A stretch of DNA of 64,000 bases, from NCBI RefSeq assembly GCF_030812835.1, contig NZ_JAUSTM010000012.1:1-64000 (forward strand). Reading direction: 5' to 3'. A program made the translations under genes and the position numbers. This stretch comes from Streptococcus moroccensis (lineage in GTDB: Bacteria; Bacillota; Bacilli; Lactobacillales; Streptococcaceae). Under the pieces are notes generated by a model. The model was not told the DNA's origin. It saw only the letters and a list, made by a program, of their open reading frames with translations, and made no database searches. Of the stretch, positions 17,457 to 27,430 are shown piece after piece. The first letter of the stretch is position 1. Every line of letters starts with the position of its first letter.

Positions 17457-17816
17457 TTATCTGCCAAATCCAAAAGGATTCGCATTAGTGGTAAAACGAC
17501 TTTGTTGAGAGATTTCGTTTTGGAGAAGCTGACGGACTTCACTATCAGACAAAGATTGTTTCTTCTTGAGCGCACGTTCTTCGTACTTCCGCTGAATGGC
17601 CGCAATATTCAAACCATCTGCTAAATAATCCTTGATTTCCAAGAGGCGATCCATATCATTAAGCGAATACATACGGCGATTGCCTTAGTTGCGCTCAGGA
17701 TGAATAAGCCCTTGATCCTCGTAGTATCGTATCTGTCTAGCTGTCAAATCTGTCAGCTTCATAACGCTACCAATCGGAAAGACTGATAAGTTTCGTCGTA
17801 GTTCTTTTTCCTTCAC
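17457..17816 (-). pseudogene. glnR: MerR-family nitrogen repressor GlnR, interrupted by an in-frame stop
   Basis: The gene starts at GTG 17814-17816 (AGGAGTGA upstream) and reads [20 protein letters not shown] then [20 protein letters not shown] and ERN. It then meets TAA at 17685-17687 and continues in the same frame as GNRRMYSLNDMDRLLEIKDY to the normal C-terminus at 17457. GlnR normally has ERNEGNRRMYS here, so one Glu codon (GAA) has become TAA. The break falls in the wing of the DNA-binding domain. Restart at the following ATG (17672) would give only a 71-residue fragment without the helix-turn-helix. The rest of the frame is intact, so the mutation looks recent (or is a sequencing error). 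Confidence 0.88.
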
Positions 17817-17835
17817 GATTTCACTCCTGTGTTTT

Positions 17836-17864
17836 ATTATAGTCCGTTTTTTAGTTTTCGTCAA
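17836..17864 (-). promoter_or_regulatory. glnR-glnA promoter
   Basis: On the minus strand TTGACG (17859-17864) and TATAAT (17836-17841) are 17 bases apart, 20 bases before the glnR GTG. The GlnR box adjoins the -35. Confidence 0.82.
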
Positions 17865-17871
17865 GAGATAA

Positions 17872-17888
17872 TGTTAGGTTTTCTAACA
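17872..17888. promoter_or_regulatory. GlnR operator
   Basis: TGTTAGGTTTTCTAACA fits the GlnR/TnrA consensus TGTNAN7TNACA exactly and is a 6-base-arm palindrome. It lies just upstream of the glnR -35 and ends one base before the stop codon of the upstream gene. The operator is intact even though glnR is not. Confidence 0.88.
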
Positions 17889-18419
17889 TTATTTTTTGTG
17901 TTTTTTGTGTTTTTTTGAACCTAATTTTTCTTGTAAATTTTTCCACTCAGAATTAATGATAATAGCGATAAACACACCCACAAATGTTTCAGCCACACGA
18001 ACAAGAGCATAGATGAGACGGTTCCCTGTAGGAAAAGCTAGGGTCACAATCAAAAAAGCAGAAACACCCCCAATGACACCCGCTTTATTATCCATAGCCA
18101 CATTGGTCGAAATGGTTAACATGGTAAAAAGAGGCACCACAATCAGGGTCAGCCAGAAACTTCGACCAACCACTACCTCAATTAAAAAGAAGAGAAAAGC
18201 AAATATCCCTCCAATAGTATTGCCATAGATCCTTGATGCTCCAAAATGGACACTACTATCAAAGTCTTCTCGTAAGCTAAACACAGCAGATAGAGCAGCA
18301 ATTTGGACCCCTTCCCAATCAAATAACTTAAAAACTAAAAGAGTAAAGAAAACAGCCAACCCTGTTTTAAAGACTCGCATTCCTGGCTTTAACTGGTGCC
18401 AATCAATCTTTAACTTCAT
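17889..18419 (-). CDS. FUSC-like (aromatic acid exporter family) membrane protein
   Basis: The 176-residue integral membrane protein has about five or six hydrophobic segments (about 18-35, 60-80, 85-110, 118-135, 140-160) and a lysine/histidine-rich C-terminus (KKHKKHKK). It resembles the DUF939/aromatic acid exporter-like proteins found between pgk and glnR in streptococci. The conserved motif FDSSVHFGASRIYGNTIGG is visible. The substrate is unknown. AGGAG precedes ATG 18419. The gene ends at the GlnR box. Confidence 0.78.
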   Translation of the reverse strand: MKLKIDWHQLKPGMRVFKTGLAVFFTLLVFKLFDWEGVQIAALSAVFSLREDFDSSVHFGASRIYGNTIGGIFAFLFFLIEVVVGRSFWLTLIVVPLFTMLTISTNVAMDNKAGVIGGVSAFLIVTLAFPTGNRLIYALVRVAETFVGVFIAIIINSEWKNLQEKLGSKKHKKHKK

Positions 18420-18596
18420 ACCAGGTCTCCTTTACCGTCTATTATATCATCTTGAAAAGGAAATGGGAATAAAAGGCTGACTTGTTTAAATATTATTCTG
18501 GAATGATTTATCCCGTTTTTTTGAAAAACGACTTTTTTCCAACCTCTGACGGTTTCTCTTATGGTGAACAAGTAGGTGGGGGTCTAGTCAAAAAGA

Positions 18597-18620
18597 AAAA
18601 GGTGCCCTTCGACACCTTTT
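18597..18620 (-). terminator. Hairpin after pgk 3'-end remnant 1
   Basis: AAAAGGTG (18597-18604) and CACCTTTT (18613-18620) form an 8-bp stem, running on the minus strand into TTTTTC. It lies about 90 bases beyond the stop codon of the outermost pgk remnant. Confidence 0.65.
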
Positions 18621-18709
18621 CTAGCTTTTATTGATACGTTGGCAGAAGTGTAACGACGTCTATTTCCAATCCGAAACGATCCCTCAGATCGTTTCAGCTG
18701 ACTTACCGC

Positions 18710-18756
18710 CTATTTTTCAGTAAGTGCTGCAAGTCCTGGAAGTACTTTATACCTTG
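18710..18756 (-). pseudogene. pgk 3'-end remnant 1 (outermost)
   Basis: On the minus strand the codons read KVLPGLAALTEK followed by TAG (18710-18712), the C-terminus of phosphoglycerate kinase. The homologous stretch is about 45 bases and has a 2-base insertion at its upstream edge. Its codons differ from the resident pgk mainly at third positions, which indicates descent from a diverged, once-functional allele rather than a fresh local duplication. Confidence 0.8.
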
Positions 18757-18803
18757 CTAGACTTTCTAACTTGCTTCGCTTCGTAGCAACTCTACGCGAT
18801 GCA

Positions 18804-18826
18804 CAAAAAAAGAGGCTTCCGCCTCT
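18804..18826 (-). terminator. Hairpin after pgk 3'-end remnant 2
   Basis: On the minus strand AGAGGC-GGAA-GCCTCT is followed by six T. It lies 19 bases past the stop codon of remnant 2, which is a normal gene-terminator spacing. Confidence 0.8.
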
Positions 18827-18844
18827 TCTTCTAGCCTTCAAGGC

Positions 18845-18923
18845 CTATTTTTCTGTTAGAGCAGCCAAGCCTGGTAACACTTTACCTTCGAGAAGTTCCA
18901 TTGAAGCACCACCACCGCGTCCC
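18845..18923 (-). pseudogene. pgk 3'-end remnant 2
   Basis: The minus strand reads [20 protein letters not shown] then ALTEK and TAG (18845-18847), matching the last 25 residues of phosphoglycerate kinase (resident gene: [20 protein letters not shown] then ALTEK). Homology ends abruptly near 18923, next to the terminator of the resident pgk. It has no start and cannot be expressed as an enzyme. Confidence 0.85.
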
Positions 18924-18941
18924 AAATATCTCCATTATTAC

Positions 18942-18966
18942 AAAAGGGTGAACAAGTCACCCTTTT
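18942..18966 (-). terminator. Terminator of the intact pgk
   Basis: AAAAGGGTGA (18942-18951) and TCACCCTTTT (18957-18966) form a perfect 10-bp stem with loop ACAAG, ending on the minus strand in TTTT. It lies 68 bases beyond the pgk stop. Confidence 0.8.
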
Positions 18967-19033
18967 ATTATCATTACGATTTTGCTCCTTTTTCTACAAA
19001 ATCAGGATTTTGCAGAGACTGACGGGCTTAATC

Positions 19034-20230
19034 TTATTTTTCTGTTAAAGCATCCAAACCTGGTAACACTTTACCTTCTAACAGTTCCATGCTTGCGCCT
19101 CCGCCCGTACTAATCCATGAGAATTTGTCTGCACGGCCGAGGTTGATAGCTGCTGCTGCTGAGTCACCGCCACCGATGATTGATTTAACGCCTGGTTGTT
19201 TTACGATAGCGTCCATCACACCGATTGTACCAGCTTGGAAATCAGGGTTTTCAAAGACACCCATAGGACCGTTCCAAACAACTGTTTTAGCTCCTTCAAG
19301 GGCTTCTTCGAATTTCGCAATTGATTTTGGACCGATGTCAAGACCAAGGAAGCCTTCAGAAACAGCTTCGCCGTCTGTGTCACGAACTTCAGTATAATCT
19401 GCAAAAGCGTTTGCTTCTTTTGAGTCAACTGGCAAGATTAATTTGCCATCTGCTTTTTCAAGCAATTCTTTAGCGATATCCAACTTGTCTTCTTCTACAA
19501 GTGAGTTACCGATTTCGATTCCTTGCGCTTTAAGGAAAGTATAAGTCATCCCACCACCGATGAGAACTTTATCTGCTTTTTCAAGTAGATTTTCGATAAC
19601 ACCGATCTTATCAGATACTTTAGAACCACCTAAGATGGCAATAAATGGACGTTCTGGTGTTTCAACAGCCTCTTGGATGTAAGCAATTTCGTTTTCCAAA
19701 AGGAAACCTGCAACTGCTTTTTCAACGTTCGCTGAGATACCAACGTTTGAAGCATGGGCACGGTGAGCTGTACCAAAGGCATCGTTTACAAAGATACCAT
19801 CGCCAAGTGACGCCCAGTATTGACCAAGTTCAGCATCGTTTTTAGATTCTTTCTTGCCATCAACATCTTCAAAACGTGTGTTTTCAACCAAGAGAACTTG
19901 TCCATCTTCTAAAGCATTGATGGCTTCTTCCAACTCAGCACCACGTGTAACCCCTGGGAAAACAACATCTTGACCTAATTTAGCCGCCAAGTCTTTTGCA
20001 ACTGGCGCCAATGATTTGCCTTCTTTGTCTGCTTCTTCTTTCACACGACCAAGGTGAGAGAAGAGAACCGCACGGCCACCTTGTTCAATGATGTACTTAA
20101 TTGTTGGAAGCGCCGCAGAAATACGGTTGTCATTAGTAATCACGCCATCTTTCAAAGGCACGTTAAAGTCCACACGAACGAGAACTTTTTTACCTTTCAA
20201 ATCAACGTCTTTAACAGTCAATTTTGCCAT
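19034..20230 (-). CDS. pgk: Phosphoglycerate kinase
   Basis: The 398-residue glycolytic enzyme transfers phosphate from 1,3-bisphosphoglycerate to ADP. The N-terminal signature [13 protein letters not shown] (about 14), the substrate-site HLGR (about 59-62), [10 protein letters not shown] (about 200) and nucleotide-site GGGDSAAA (about 355) with [14 protein letters not shown] are present. Length is normal. AAGGAGA precedes the ATG. Two decayed copies of its last codons lie downstream. Confidence 0.97.
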   Translation of the reverse strand: MAKLTVKDVDLKGKKVLVRVDFNVPLKDGVITNDNRISAALPTIKYIIEQGGRAVLFSHLGRVKEEADKEGKSLAPVAKDLAAKLGQDVVFPGVTRGAELEEAINALEDGQVLLVENTRFEDVDGKKESKNDAELGQYWASLGDGIFVNDAFGTAHRAHASNVGISANVEKAVAGFLLENEIAYIQEAVETPERPFIAILGGSKVSDKIGVIENLLEKADKVLIGGGMTYTFLKAQGIEIGNSLVEEDKLDIAKELLEKADGKLILPVDSKEANAFADYTEVRDTDGEAVSEGFLGLDIGPKSIAKFEEALEGAKTVVWNGPMGVFENPDFQAGTIGVMDAIVKQPGVKSIIGGGDSAAAAINLGRADKFSWISTGGGASMELLEGKVLPGLDALTEK

Positions 20231-20371
20231 TTGGAATAGTCTCCTTAAAAAATTTTTTACAAGCTCATTATATCACATTTTCGTCGTTTTATCTAAAAAG
20301 CGATGGAATTCATGAAAATTATAAGAAAAAGGAACAATTTCACTCCTAGTCTAATGACGATCTCTAGAAAG

Positions 20372-21682
20372 TTACTGCTTAATAAATACAAATCGCTCTT
20401 CTGCAGTCGTCTCTAAAATCTTATACGTGTTAGGGTCGAAGGTCGTGTTCATGGGACCAGTCCAGTGAACGTAATGCATCTGATTTCCAGATATTCTAAA
20501 ACCCATTTCCCAACGCATTCCTGATCCGCCTAAATTAAAGGTCGGTAACTCATAGGTTCTTAAATCCGATGTCACACGGTAAAGTCCTGGCTCAACCTCT
20601 TCGTAAGAAGTTATTGTCCCTGTTTTTGTACGACCACTCTCTTCAATGGTAATGTTGCCATTAGCATCATAGGTTGCTGTAGCTGCTCCATTAGGGGTAG
20701 TTCCCTGCCAGGTTCCCACCAGTCCAGGTGGAAGCGAGACAGCAGCAGGATTTGCCGAAACGGCACTGTCTCCCATCGTTGCATACATTTCCCCTGATTC
20801 CGTCCCTGCAGCAACATAGCGACGGAGCTTGGAGTCATTAGCAATATAAGAAACCCAGACAAAACCTTCTCTGGTTTCTTTCTGGTCAAAAGTTACCTGA
20901 TCACCACGCCTCAAGGTCGCTACAACTTGACCTGATTTGCTGGGTGTATCTCTAACATTTAAGACATCAACGGTTACGGTCATTGTGCCTTGGGCACTAG
21001 CTTTGTCAGCCGTGTCAGCCGTGGCTTCTTTATGGGCCGGTGATATATTGGTCCAGGTTAAAGTATCGAGATCCAAAACGTCTGAATCACTGACGGTATC
21101 CGTTTTTTCAAGGCTATCTCCTGCTGTTGAAAAGCGATAGCCATAGGAAACACCTTGATCCGCACCTCCGCTACCGTAATAAGAAAAGGTCCCGTCTTGT
21201 AGAGCAATCAAGGTCATCCGCTCCCCGATCATATTGAGGCTTAATTCCTCATTGGTCAAGCGCTTAAGGTCATTGTCTTTGGTAATGGTATATAAGTCCG
21301 TAATCATCGGTGATTTAAAGAGTTTACTTGGTAAGAAAGCAATCACTAACTCTTCGATACCATTGCCATCAAAATCATAGTAAGCATAGCCTGTATCCGT
21401 TTCATAAGTGGAATAATAACTGGTCGTTAGGAGATTGATGGTTTGGTCTGCTTGATCGTTTTCCAAGGCCGTCTTATAGCGGTCAATAATAGGCTGGTAG
21501 AGGGTTTTATCCACCTCTTTTTTGTCACTACTTTGACTTGTCGTTCTTTCAGTAGTGTTTATTGATGTTTCTTGCTTTGTCGGCTCGACCATTTCGTTAC
21601 GGTTAACTTGTGTCAACACAAGCGCAGCGACAATCGCACCGCCTCCGAGTAATCCTAGAAGGCTTTTTTTAGACAATCCCAT
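20372..21682 (-). CDS. Membrane-anchored/secreted protein with an SH3b domain, function unknown
   Basis: The 436-residue protein has an N-terminal signal or anchor (KSLLGLLGGGAIVAALVLTQ) without a lipobox, then a Ser/Thr-rich linker (about 33-58). A domain follows with a GYAYYDFDGNGIEELVIAFL motif typical of secreted EF-hand-like/DUF repeats (about 97-116). A bacterial SH3 domain is at about 233-290 (VDVLNVRDTPSKSGQVVATL then RRGDQV). A C-terminal beta-rich domain spans about 320-434 (GLVGTWQGTTPNG, lipocalin-like). SH3b domains often bind cell-wall peptides. No catalytic motif is visible. It is monocistronic. Confidence 0.65.
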   Translation of the reverse strand: MGLSKKSLLGLLGGGAIVAALVLTQVNRNEMVEPTKQETSINTTERTTSQSSDKKEVDKTLYQPIIDRYKTALENDQADQTINLLTTSYYSTYETDTGYAYYDFDGNGIEELVIAFLPSKLFKSPMITDLYTITKDNDLKRLTNEELSLNMIGERMTLIALQDGTFSYYGSGGADQGVSYGYRFSTAGDSLEKTDTVSDSDVLDLDTLTWTNISPAHKEATADTADKASAQGTMTVTVDVLNVRDTPSKSGQVVATLRRGDQVTFDQKETREGFVWVSYIANDSKLRRYVAAGTESGEMYATMGDSAVSANPAAVSLPPGLVGTWQGTTPNGAATATYDANGNITIEESGRTKTGTITSYEEVEPGLYRVTSDLRTYELPTFNLGGSGMRWEMGFRISGNQMHYVHWTGPMNTTFDPNTYKILETTAEERFVFIKQ

Positions 21683-21823
21683 ACTTTTTTCCTCATCTTT
21701 ACTAAAATACTATACCAGTATACCACTTTCTTATAGCAAGAACAAGGTCATCCTCACTTAAAGTGACTCTCCAGTACTTTCTTTGGTATAATTGAGGTAA
21801 CGCATACATTCAGGAGATTAAAA

Positions 21824-22537
21824 ATGACAGCAGTTCAAGATAAAATTGTTCTTATAACCGGTGGAGCAAAAGGTATTGGTGCTCAGATGACGACTACTTT
21901 TCGGGAGGCTGGAGCCCGTGTCTACACCATGGACTTGACAGCTCCAGCTGACTTTATTGGCGATTTGGCCAAGCAAGCAGACCTCGAAGCCTTTGCGAAC
22001 TTTGTTCTTGAAAAACACTCTGGCATCGATGTCCTCATCCACAATGCTGCCCCTCTCATGAAGGGGATTTCAAGCGCTAGCTACGAAGACTTCACCTATG
22101 CCCTTCAGGTCGGGGTGGCCGCTCCCTTTTACCTGACCAAGCTCTTTAAAGACCATCTTAATCCCGGCGCCAGTATCCTCATGCTCTCATCGAGTCGAGA
22201 CCGCATGAGTCAGCCTGAGACTGAGACCTATACTGCTGCAAAAGGCGGGATTGCCGCCCTCACTCATGCCTTGGCGGTTAGCCTGGCTGGCAAAGCCCGG
22301 GTCAATAGTATCTCACCTGGTTGGATCGACACGGCAGGGGAGGAGCAAACTCTGACAGACCACATGCAGCACCCTGCTGGCCGCATTGGGCGACCTGAGG
22401 ATATCGCTAATTTAGCCCTCTTTCTCAGTTCTGAGCAGGCCGGCTTTATCACTGGTGAGAACATTACCGTTGATGGTGGCATGACAAGGCTCATGATCTA
22501 CCATGATGATCAGGGATGGACCTACCAGAAAGATTAA
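21824..22537 (+). CDS. Short-chain dehydrogenase/reductase (SDR)
   Basis: The 237-residue Rossmann-fold oxidoreductase has a cofactor motif TGGAKGIG (about 12-19), NAAP (about 74), and the catalytic Ser plus YTAAK (about 131-135) after MLSSSRDRMSQPETET. The classical SDR ending ITGENITVDGGM is present. Substrate unknown. It is a single plus-strand gene with AGGAG before the ATG and TATAAT at about 21785. Confidence 0.88.
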   Translation: MTAVQDKIVLITGGAKGIGAQMTTTFREAGARVYTMDLTAPADFIGDLAKQADLEAFANFVLEKHSGIDVLIHNAAPLMKGISSASYEDFTYALQVGVAAPFYLTKLFKDHLNPGASILMLSSSRDRMSQPETETYTAAKGGIAALTHALAVSLAGKARVNSISPGWIDTAGEEQTLTDHMQHPAGRIGRPEDIANLALFLSSEQAGFITGENITVDGGMTRLMIYHDDQGWTYQKD

Positions 22538-22555
22538 CTGCTCACGTATACCAGA

Positions 22556-22592
22556 AAACCCAGAATGTCAAATCGCATTCCGGGTTCTTTTT
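22556..22592. terminator. Terminator between convergent SDR and aldo-keto reductase genes
   Basis: AACCCAGAATG and CATTCCGGGTT pair around an 8-base loop (one imperfect pair), with TTCTTTTTT on the plus side. It ends the SDR transcript and may serve the convergent minus-strand gene, whose stop is at 22601. Confidence 0.72.
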
Positions 22593-22600
22593 TATATCGT

Positions 22601-23584
22601 CTAATAATCACCACGAATATGGTCATGTACCTGACTCCAGTAAAACTCAGATAGGGTCACAAGTTCTTTTTCGGTGAAAGGCTTGGTGTCTGCCGCCTTG
22701 AGATTGGCATCAATCTGGGCAATGGACTTAAAGCCAGGAATCACAGTCGTGACCCCTTCTTGCTGGAGAATCCACTTTAGGGCCGCATCAGCCATGGTTC
22801 CTCTGTCATCCGCAATCCACTTAAGCTGGTCCACTAAGTCAATCGCTTTTTCAAAGGGAAGGCCACCGAAGGTTTCGCCAACGTTAAAGGCTGCGCCGTC
22901 ACGGTTATAATTGCGGTGGTCATTTTCAGGGAACTGGCTATCCTTTGTGTATTTACCCGTCAAGAGACCGCTAGCAAGGGGTACACGCGCCAAAATCCCT
23001 ACATTTTGCTTGGCCGCTTGTGCAATCATCTCCTTGACCGGCTTCTGGCGCAGCAAGTTGACAATCACTTGGAGACTACTAGCCTTGGTATTGTCAAGCA
23101 CAAACTTACCTTGATCATCGGTTTCCACACTGACACCGTAGTAACGGATTTTGCCTTCTTGTTTCAGGGTTTCAAGCACTTCAAAGACCCCTTGATCCGT
23201 CAGGACTTCGGTGCTCGGACAGTGAATTTGATAGAGGTCAATGGCCTCCGTCCCCAAGTTGCGAAGACTGTTCTCACAATAGGCCTTGACCTTATCATAG
23301 GTATAGTTAGAAAGGTCCGCAAAGTTATCGCGTCGCCCAAACTTGGTCGCCACATAAACATCTTCAGAACGTTCTTTGAGAACCTGTCCAATCAAAGTTT
23401 CACTGCGACCCGCACCATAAACGTCGGCGGTATCAAAGAAATTAACGCCTTGGTCAATGGCATGGTGGAGTGATTGGATCGCATCTTCCTTTGAGACATC
23501 GCCCCAATCCCCACCGATCGCCCAGGTCCCAAAACTCACCTCACTGACCTTCATGTCTGTGTTGCCCAATTGGTTGTATTTCAT
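22601..23584 (-). CDS. Aldo/keto reductase (IolS/YqkF-like)
   Basis: The 327-residue NADPH-dependent TIM-barrel oxidoreductase has FGTWAIGGDWG (about 19), the catalytic Asp-Tyr pair in NFFDTADVYGAGRSE (about 48-62), a Lys in VATKFGRRD and His in IDLYQIHCPS. Cofactor-site residues lie near VTTVIPGFKS. The protein matches the subgroup of general reductases such as IolS. Substrate unknown. AAAGGAG precedes the ATG. Confidence 0.88.
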   Translation of the reverse strand: MKYNQLGNTDMKVSEVSFGTWAIGGDWGDVSKEDAIQSLHHAIDQGVNFFDTADVYGAGRSETLIGQVLKERSEDVYVATKFGRRDNFADLSNYTYDKVKAYCENSLRNLGTEAIDLYQIHCPSTEVLTDQGVFEVLETLKQEGKIRYYGVSVETDDQGKFVLDNTKASSLQVIVNLLRQKPVKEMIAQAAKQNVGILARVPLASGLLTGKYTKDSQFPENDHRNYNRDGAAFNVGETFGGLPFEKAIDLVDQLKWIADDRGTMADAALKWILQQEGVTTVIPGFKSIAQIDANLKAADTKPFTEKELVTLSEFYWSQVHDHIRGDY

Positions 23585-23660
23585 AAAAGTCTCCTTTGAT
23601 TGTTTTTTTAAAATACTATTTGATACGATACTATTATACCATCTTTAAAAATGAGTCTTA

Positions 23661-24530
23661 TTAACCAGCTTGACTTTGCTCAAAATGAGCAACTGCTCCA
23701 ATCAAATTAGCCTGATTACGGTACTGGCATATCCGAATATCTGGCTGAATATCATCAGCATGGGTTTGTTTTAATAAGATTTCAACTTCTTTTTGAATAC
23801 GACTGAGCAAGTCTGATCTCTGAGAAATGCCTCCTCCAAGCACAATACAATCCGGATCAATGGTCACTAAAATATTATGCAATCCCTGGGCAAGACCTTT
23901 ATAGAAACCATCAATGGCTTCTAAAGCTTCTTGATCACCAACCGCAGCTAGATCAAAAATCTCCTCTGTCGTCACTAAATTTTGATGCTTTTGTTGAAAC
24001 GTCTTGGTCATGACAACAGGACTGCCTAATTTGCTAAGGGTATCTTCTTTGTTCAGCAACATATAGCCCAACTCACCACCAAAAAGATGTTTCCCCTTGA
24101 TGAGCTGGCGATTGATGACAAGCGCTCCGCCAATACCAGAGCCTATGACCATGAAATAGCAGTTATTCACAGCCTTAGCCGCTCCATAATGGACCTCTGC
24201 AAGAGCCGCACAGTTGGCATCATTTTCCATACTAACAGGCAAGCCTAAGAGTTCTTCTAGCTCTGCTACAATCGGAAAATGATGAATATAGTCTAAGGCA
24301 CTAATGCCACCGATAATCCCAGTAGTGGTATCAACCGCTCCAGGAGCACTAAAAGCAATTCCTTTTAGTCCATAATCTGACTCAAATTGACGTTTCACTA
24401 TCAATAATGAGTTTTTCATCTCTTCCCAAGTTGCTGGAGTTGGAAAACTTCCACTCTCAGTAACTGTCTCATCTTCCCAGAGGCCATACTTGACAGCTGT
24501 CCCTCCAATATCGAATGCTAAAATAGCCAT
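23661..24530 (-). CDS. ROK-family sugar kinase
   Basis: The 289-residue cytosolic kinase has the phosphate-1 motif LAFDIGGTAVKYG (about 3-15), GAVDTTTGIIGG and END near NDANCAALAEVHYGA, and IGSGIGGALVINR. The Cys-rich zinc motif of classical ROK glucokinases (CXCGXXGC) is absent. I use ATG 24530 with AGGAGAAAG upstream; the open frame extends to 24638 without a ribosome site. It lies after the GH1 glucosidase cluster and probably phosphorylates the free sugar released there. A weak hairpin separates the two. Confidence 0.85.
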   Translation of the reverse strand: MAILAFDIGGTAVKYGLWEDETVTESGSFPTPATWEEMKNSLLIVKRQFESDYGLKGIAFSAPGAVDTTTGIIGGISALDYIHHFPIVAELEELLGLPVSMENDANCAALAEVHYGAAKAVNNCYFMVIGSGIGGALVINRQLIKGKHLFGGELGYMLLNKEDTLSKLGSPVVMTKTFQQKHQNLVTTEEIFDLAAVGDQEALEAIDGFYKGLAQGLHNILVTIDPDCIVLGGGISQRSDLLSRIQKEVEILLKQTHADDIQPDIRICQYRNQANLIGAVAHFEQSQAG

Positions 24531-24626
24531 CTTCTTTCTCCTTTTTCGATTGCTAATTTTTAATATGTTTAAACCCCTAGATAAATTTCCCTTCAATAGC
24601 TTTAAAATTTTTTCAAAAATACAAAG

Positions 24627-24653
24627 GAAGCTGAGCAAAAACGCATCAGCTTC
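24627..24653 (-). terminator. Hairpin between the small membrane gene and the ROK kinase gene
   Basis: GAAGCTGA (24627-24634) and TCAGCTTC (24646-24653) pair perfectly around an 11-base loop. The following T tract is short (CCTTTG), so termination may be partial. Confidence 0.5.
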
Positions 24654-24669
24654 TATTGTTTAGCGGTAA

Positions 24670-24819
24670 CTATTTTTTAGTCTGCTTCAACTTATAATAA
24701 GAGAAAGCCACTGTCAACAATCCCATTATGAGTAAACTATAGCCTTCTGCAAAAGGATGCATCGCAATCATCAGAAAGCCTACCGCCATTAAAAAGGTTA
24801 ACCAACTTCCCTTTTGCAT
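24670..24819 (-). CDS. 49-residue small membrane protein
   Basis: The frame starts at ATG 24819 with TAGGAGAAATCT upstream and encodes MQKGSWLTFLMAVGFLMIAM then HPFAEGYSLLIMGLLTVAFS and YYKLKQTKK. Two hydrophobic helices (about 6-22 and 28-42) flank a short turn, with a basic C-terminus that would stay in the cytoplasm. I do not recognise a named family. It lies 84 bases downstream of the GH1 gene in the same direction, so it is likely part of the beta-glucoside unit. Confidence 0.65.
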   Translation of the reverse strand: MQKGSWLTFLMAVGFLMIAMHPFAEGYSLLIMGLLTVAFSYYKLKQTKK

Positions 24820-24902
24820 AGATTTCTCCTATTCTTCAATAACCACCTGCTTGTAGGATACGTTTCTTATCGATATCGCCATATTTGGTTCAACTAATTC
24901 CA

Positions 24903-26781
<1,879 letters not shown>

Positions 26782-26782
26782 A

Positions 26783-27118
26783 CTACCCTCCTCGGCATTC
26801 CTTTCTCACTTTATCCATTTCTTTGTAGACATCGATCACTTCCTTAGCCATATCAATAAAGGTTAAAGCGGTCATCAAATGATCCTGACCATGAACCATG
26901 AGAAGTGACAGTTCAACGGTATCACCAGACGCTTCTTGTGTGAGTAAGTCTGTTTGAGAACGATGGGCAACGTTTAAGGCTGCCGTAGCATCTTTTAGTT
27001 TTTGATCCGCTTCTTCAAAATCATAAACTTTAGCAGCACGAATGGCTTCAACAGCATTGCTCTTAGCATCACCACCATGCATAATCAATCCCATAATTGC
27101 TTCTAAATGCTGTGTCAT
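26783..27118 (-). CDS. PTS lactose/cellobiose-family EIIA
   Basis: The 111-residue all-helical phosphocarrier of the lactose/cellobiose family accepts phosphate from HPr and passes it to EIIB. The phospho-His lies in MVHGQDHLMTAL (about 75-86), and the start has IMGLIMHGGDAKSNAVEAIR. Its ATG overlaps the stop of the EIIB gene by one base. No EIIC gene is in this cluster. Confidence 0.92.
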   Translation of the reverse strand: MTQHLEAIMGLIMHGGDAKSNAVEAIRAAKVYDFEEADQKLKDATAALNVAHRSQTDLLTQEASGDTVELSLLMVHGQDHLMTALTFIDMAKEVIDVYKEMDKVRKECRGG

Positions 27119-27429
27119 TAGATTCCTACCATTTCTAGGGCTGTGCCCAAAACCTTCTCGCCGTTCATTGTGCCATAAGCTACCATATCAATAGCATCCA
27201 CCTTGATATCAGGCTCAAACTTCTCTTTATATTGTTTCACCATGAATTTAACCTGAGGGCCTGTCAAGAGAACATCAATGTGTTGCTTAGCCACCTCAGC
27301 ATCAACTTCAGAGACTGGCACAGCAAATATAGTTGCCTCTAAGCCCTTAGCTTCTGCAGCTTTTTGCATCTTACTAACCAGCATACTGGTTGACATCCCA
27401 GCATTACAAACAAGCATAATGGTTACCAT
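27118..27429 (-). CDS. PTS lactose/cellobiose-family EIIB
   Basis: The 103-residue phosphocarrier has the phosphocysteine loop MLVCNAGMSTSMLVSKM (Cys about 8). The fold and length are those of cellobiose EIIB. It receives phosphate from the adjacent EIIA and hands it to a membrane EIIC. It starts one base after the stop of the regulator gene (27431), so the activator, EIIB, EIIA and DUF3284 form a compact operon. Confidence 0.92.
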   Translation of the reverse strand: MVTIMLVCNAGMSTSMLVSKMQKAAEAKGLEATIFAVPVSEVDAEVAKQHIDVLLTGPQVKFMVKQYKEKFEPDIKVDAIDMVAYGTMNGEKVLGTALEMVGI

Positions 27430-27430
27430 A

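Noticed and set aside
17457..17672. A 71-residue open frame that could be taken for a small independent gene
   Set aside because: It is in the same frame as the first half of glnR and reads as the missing C-terminal part of GlnR, so it is the downstream part of the interrupted gene.
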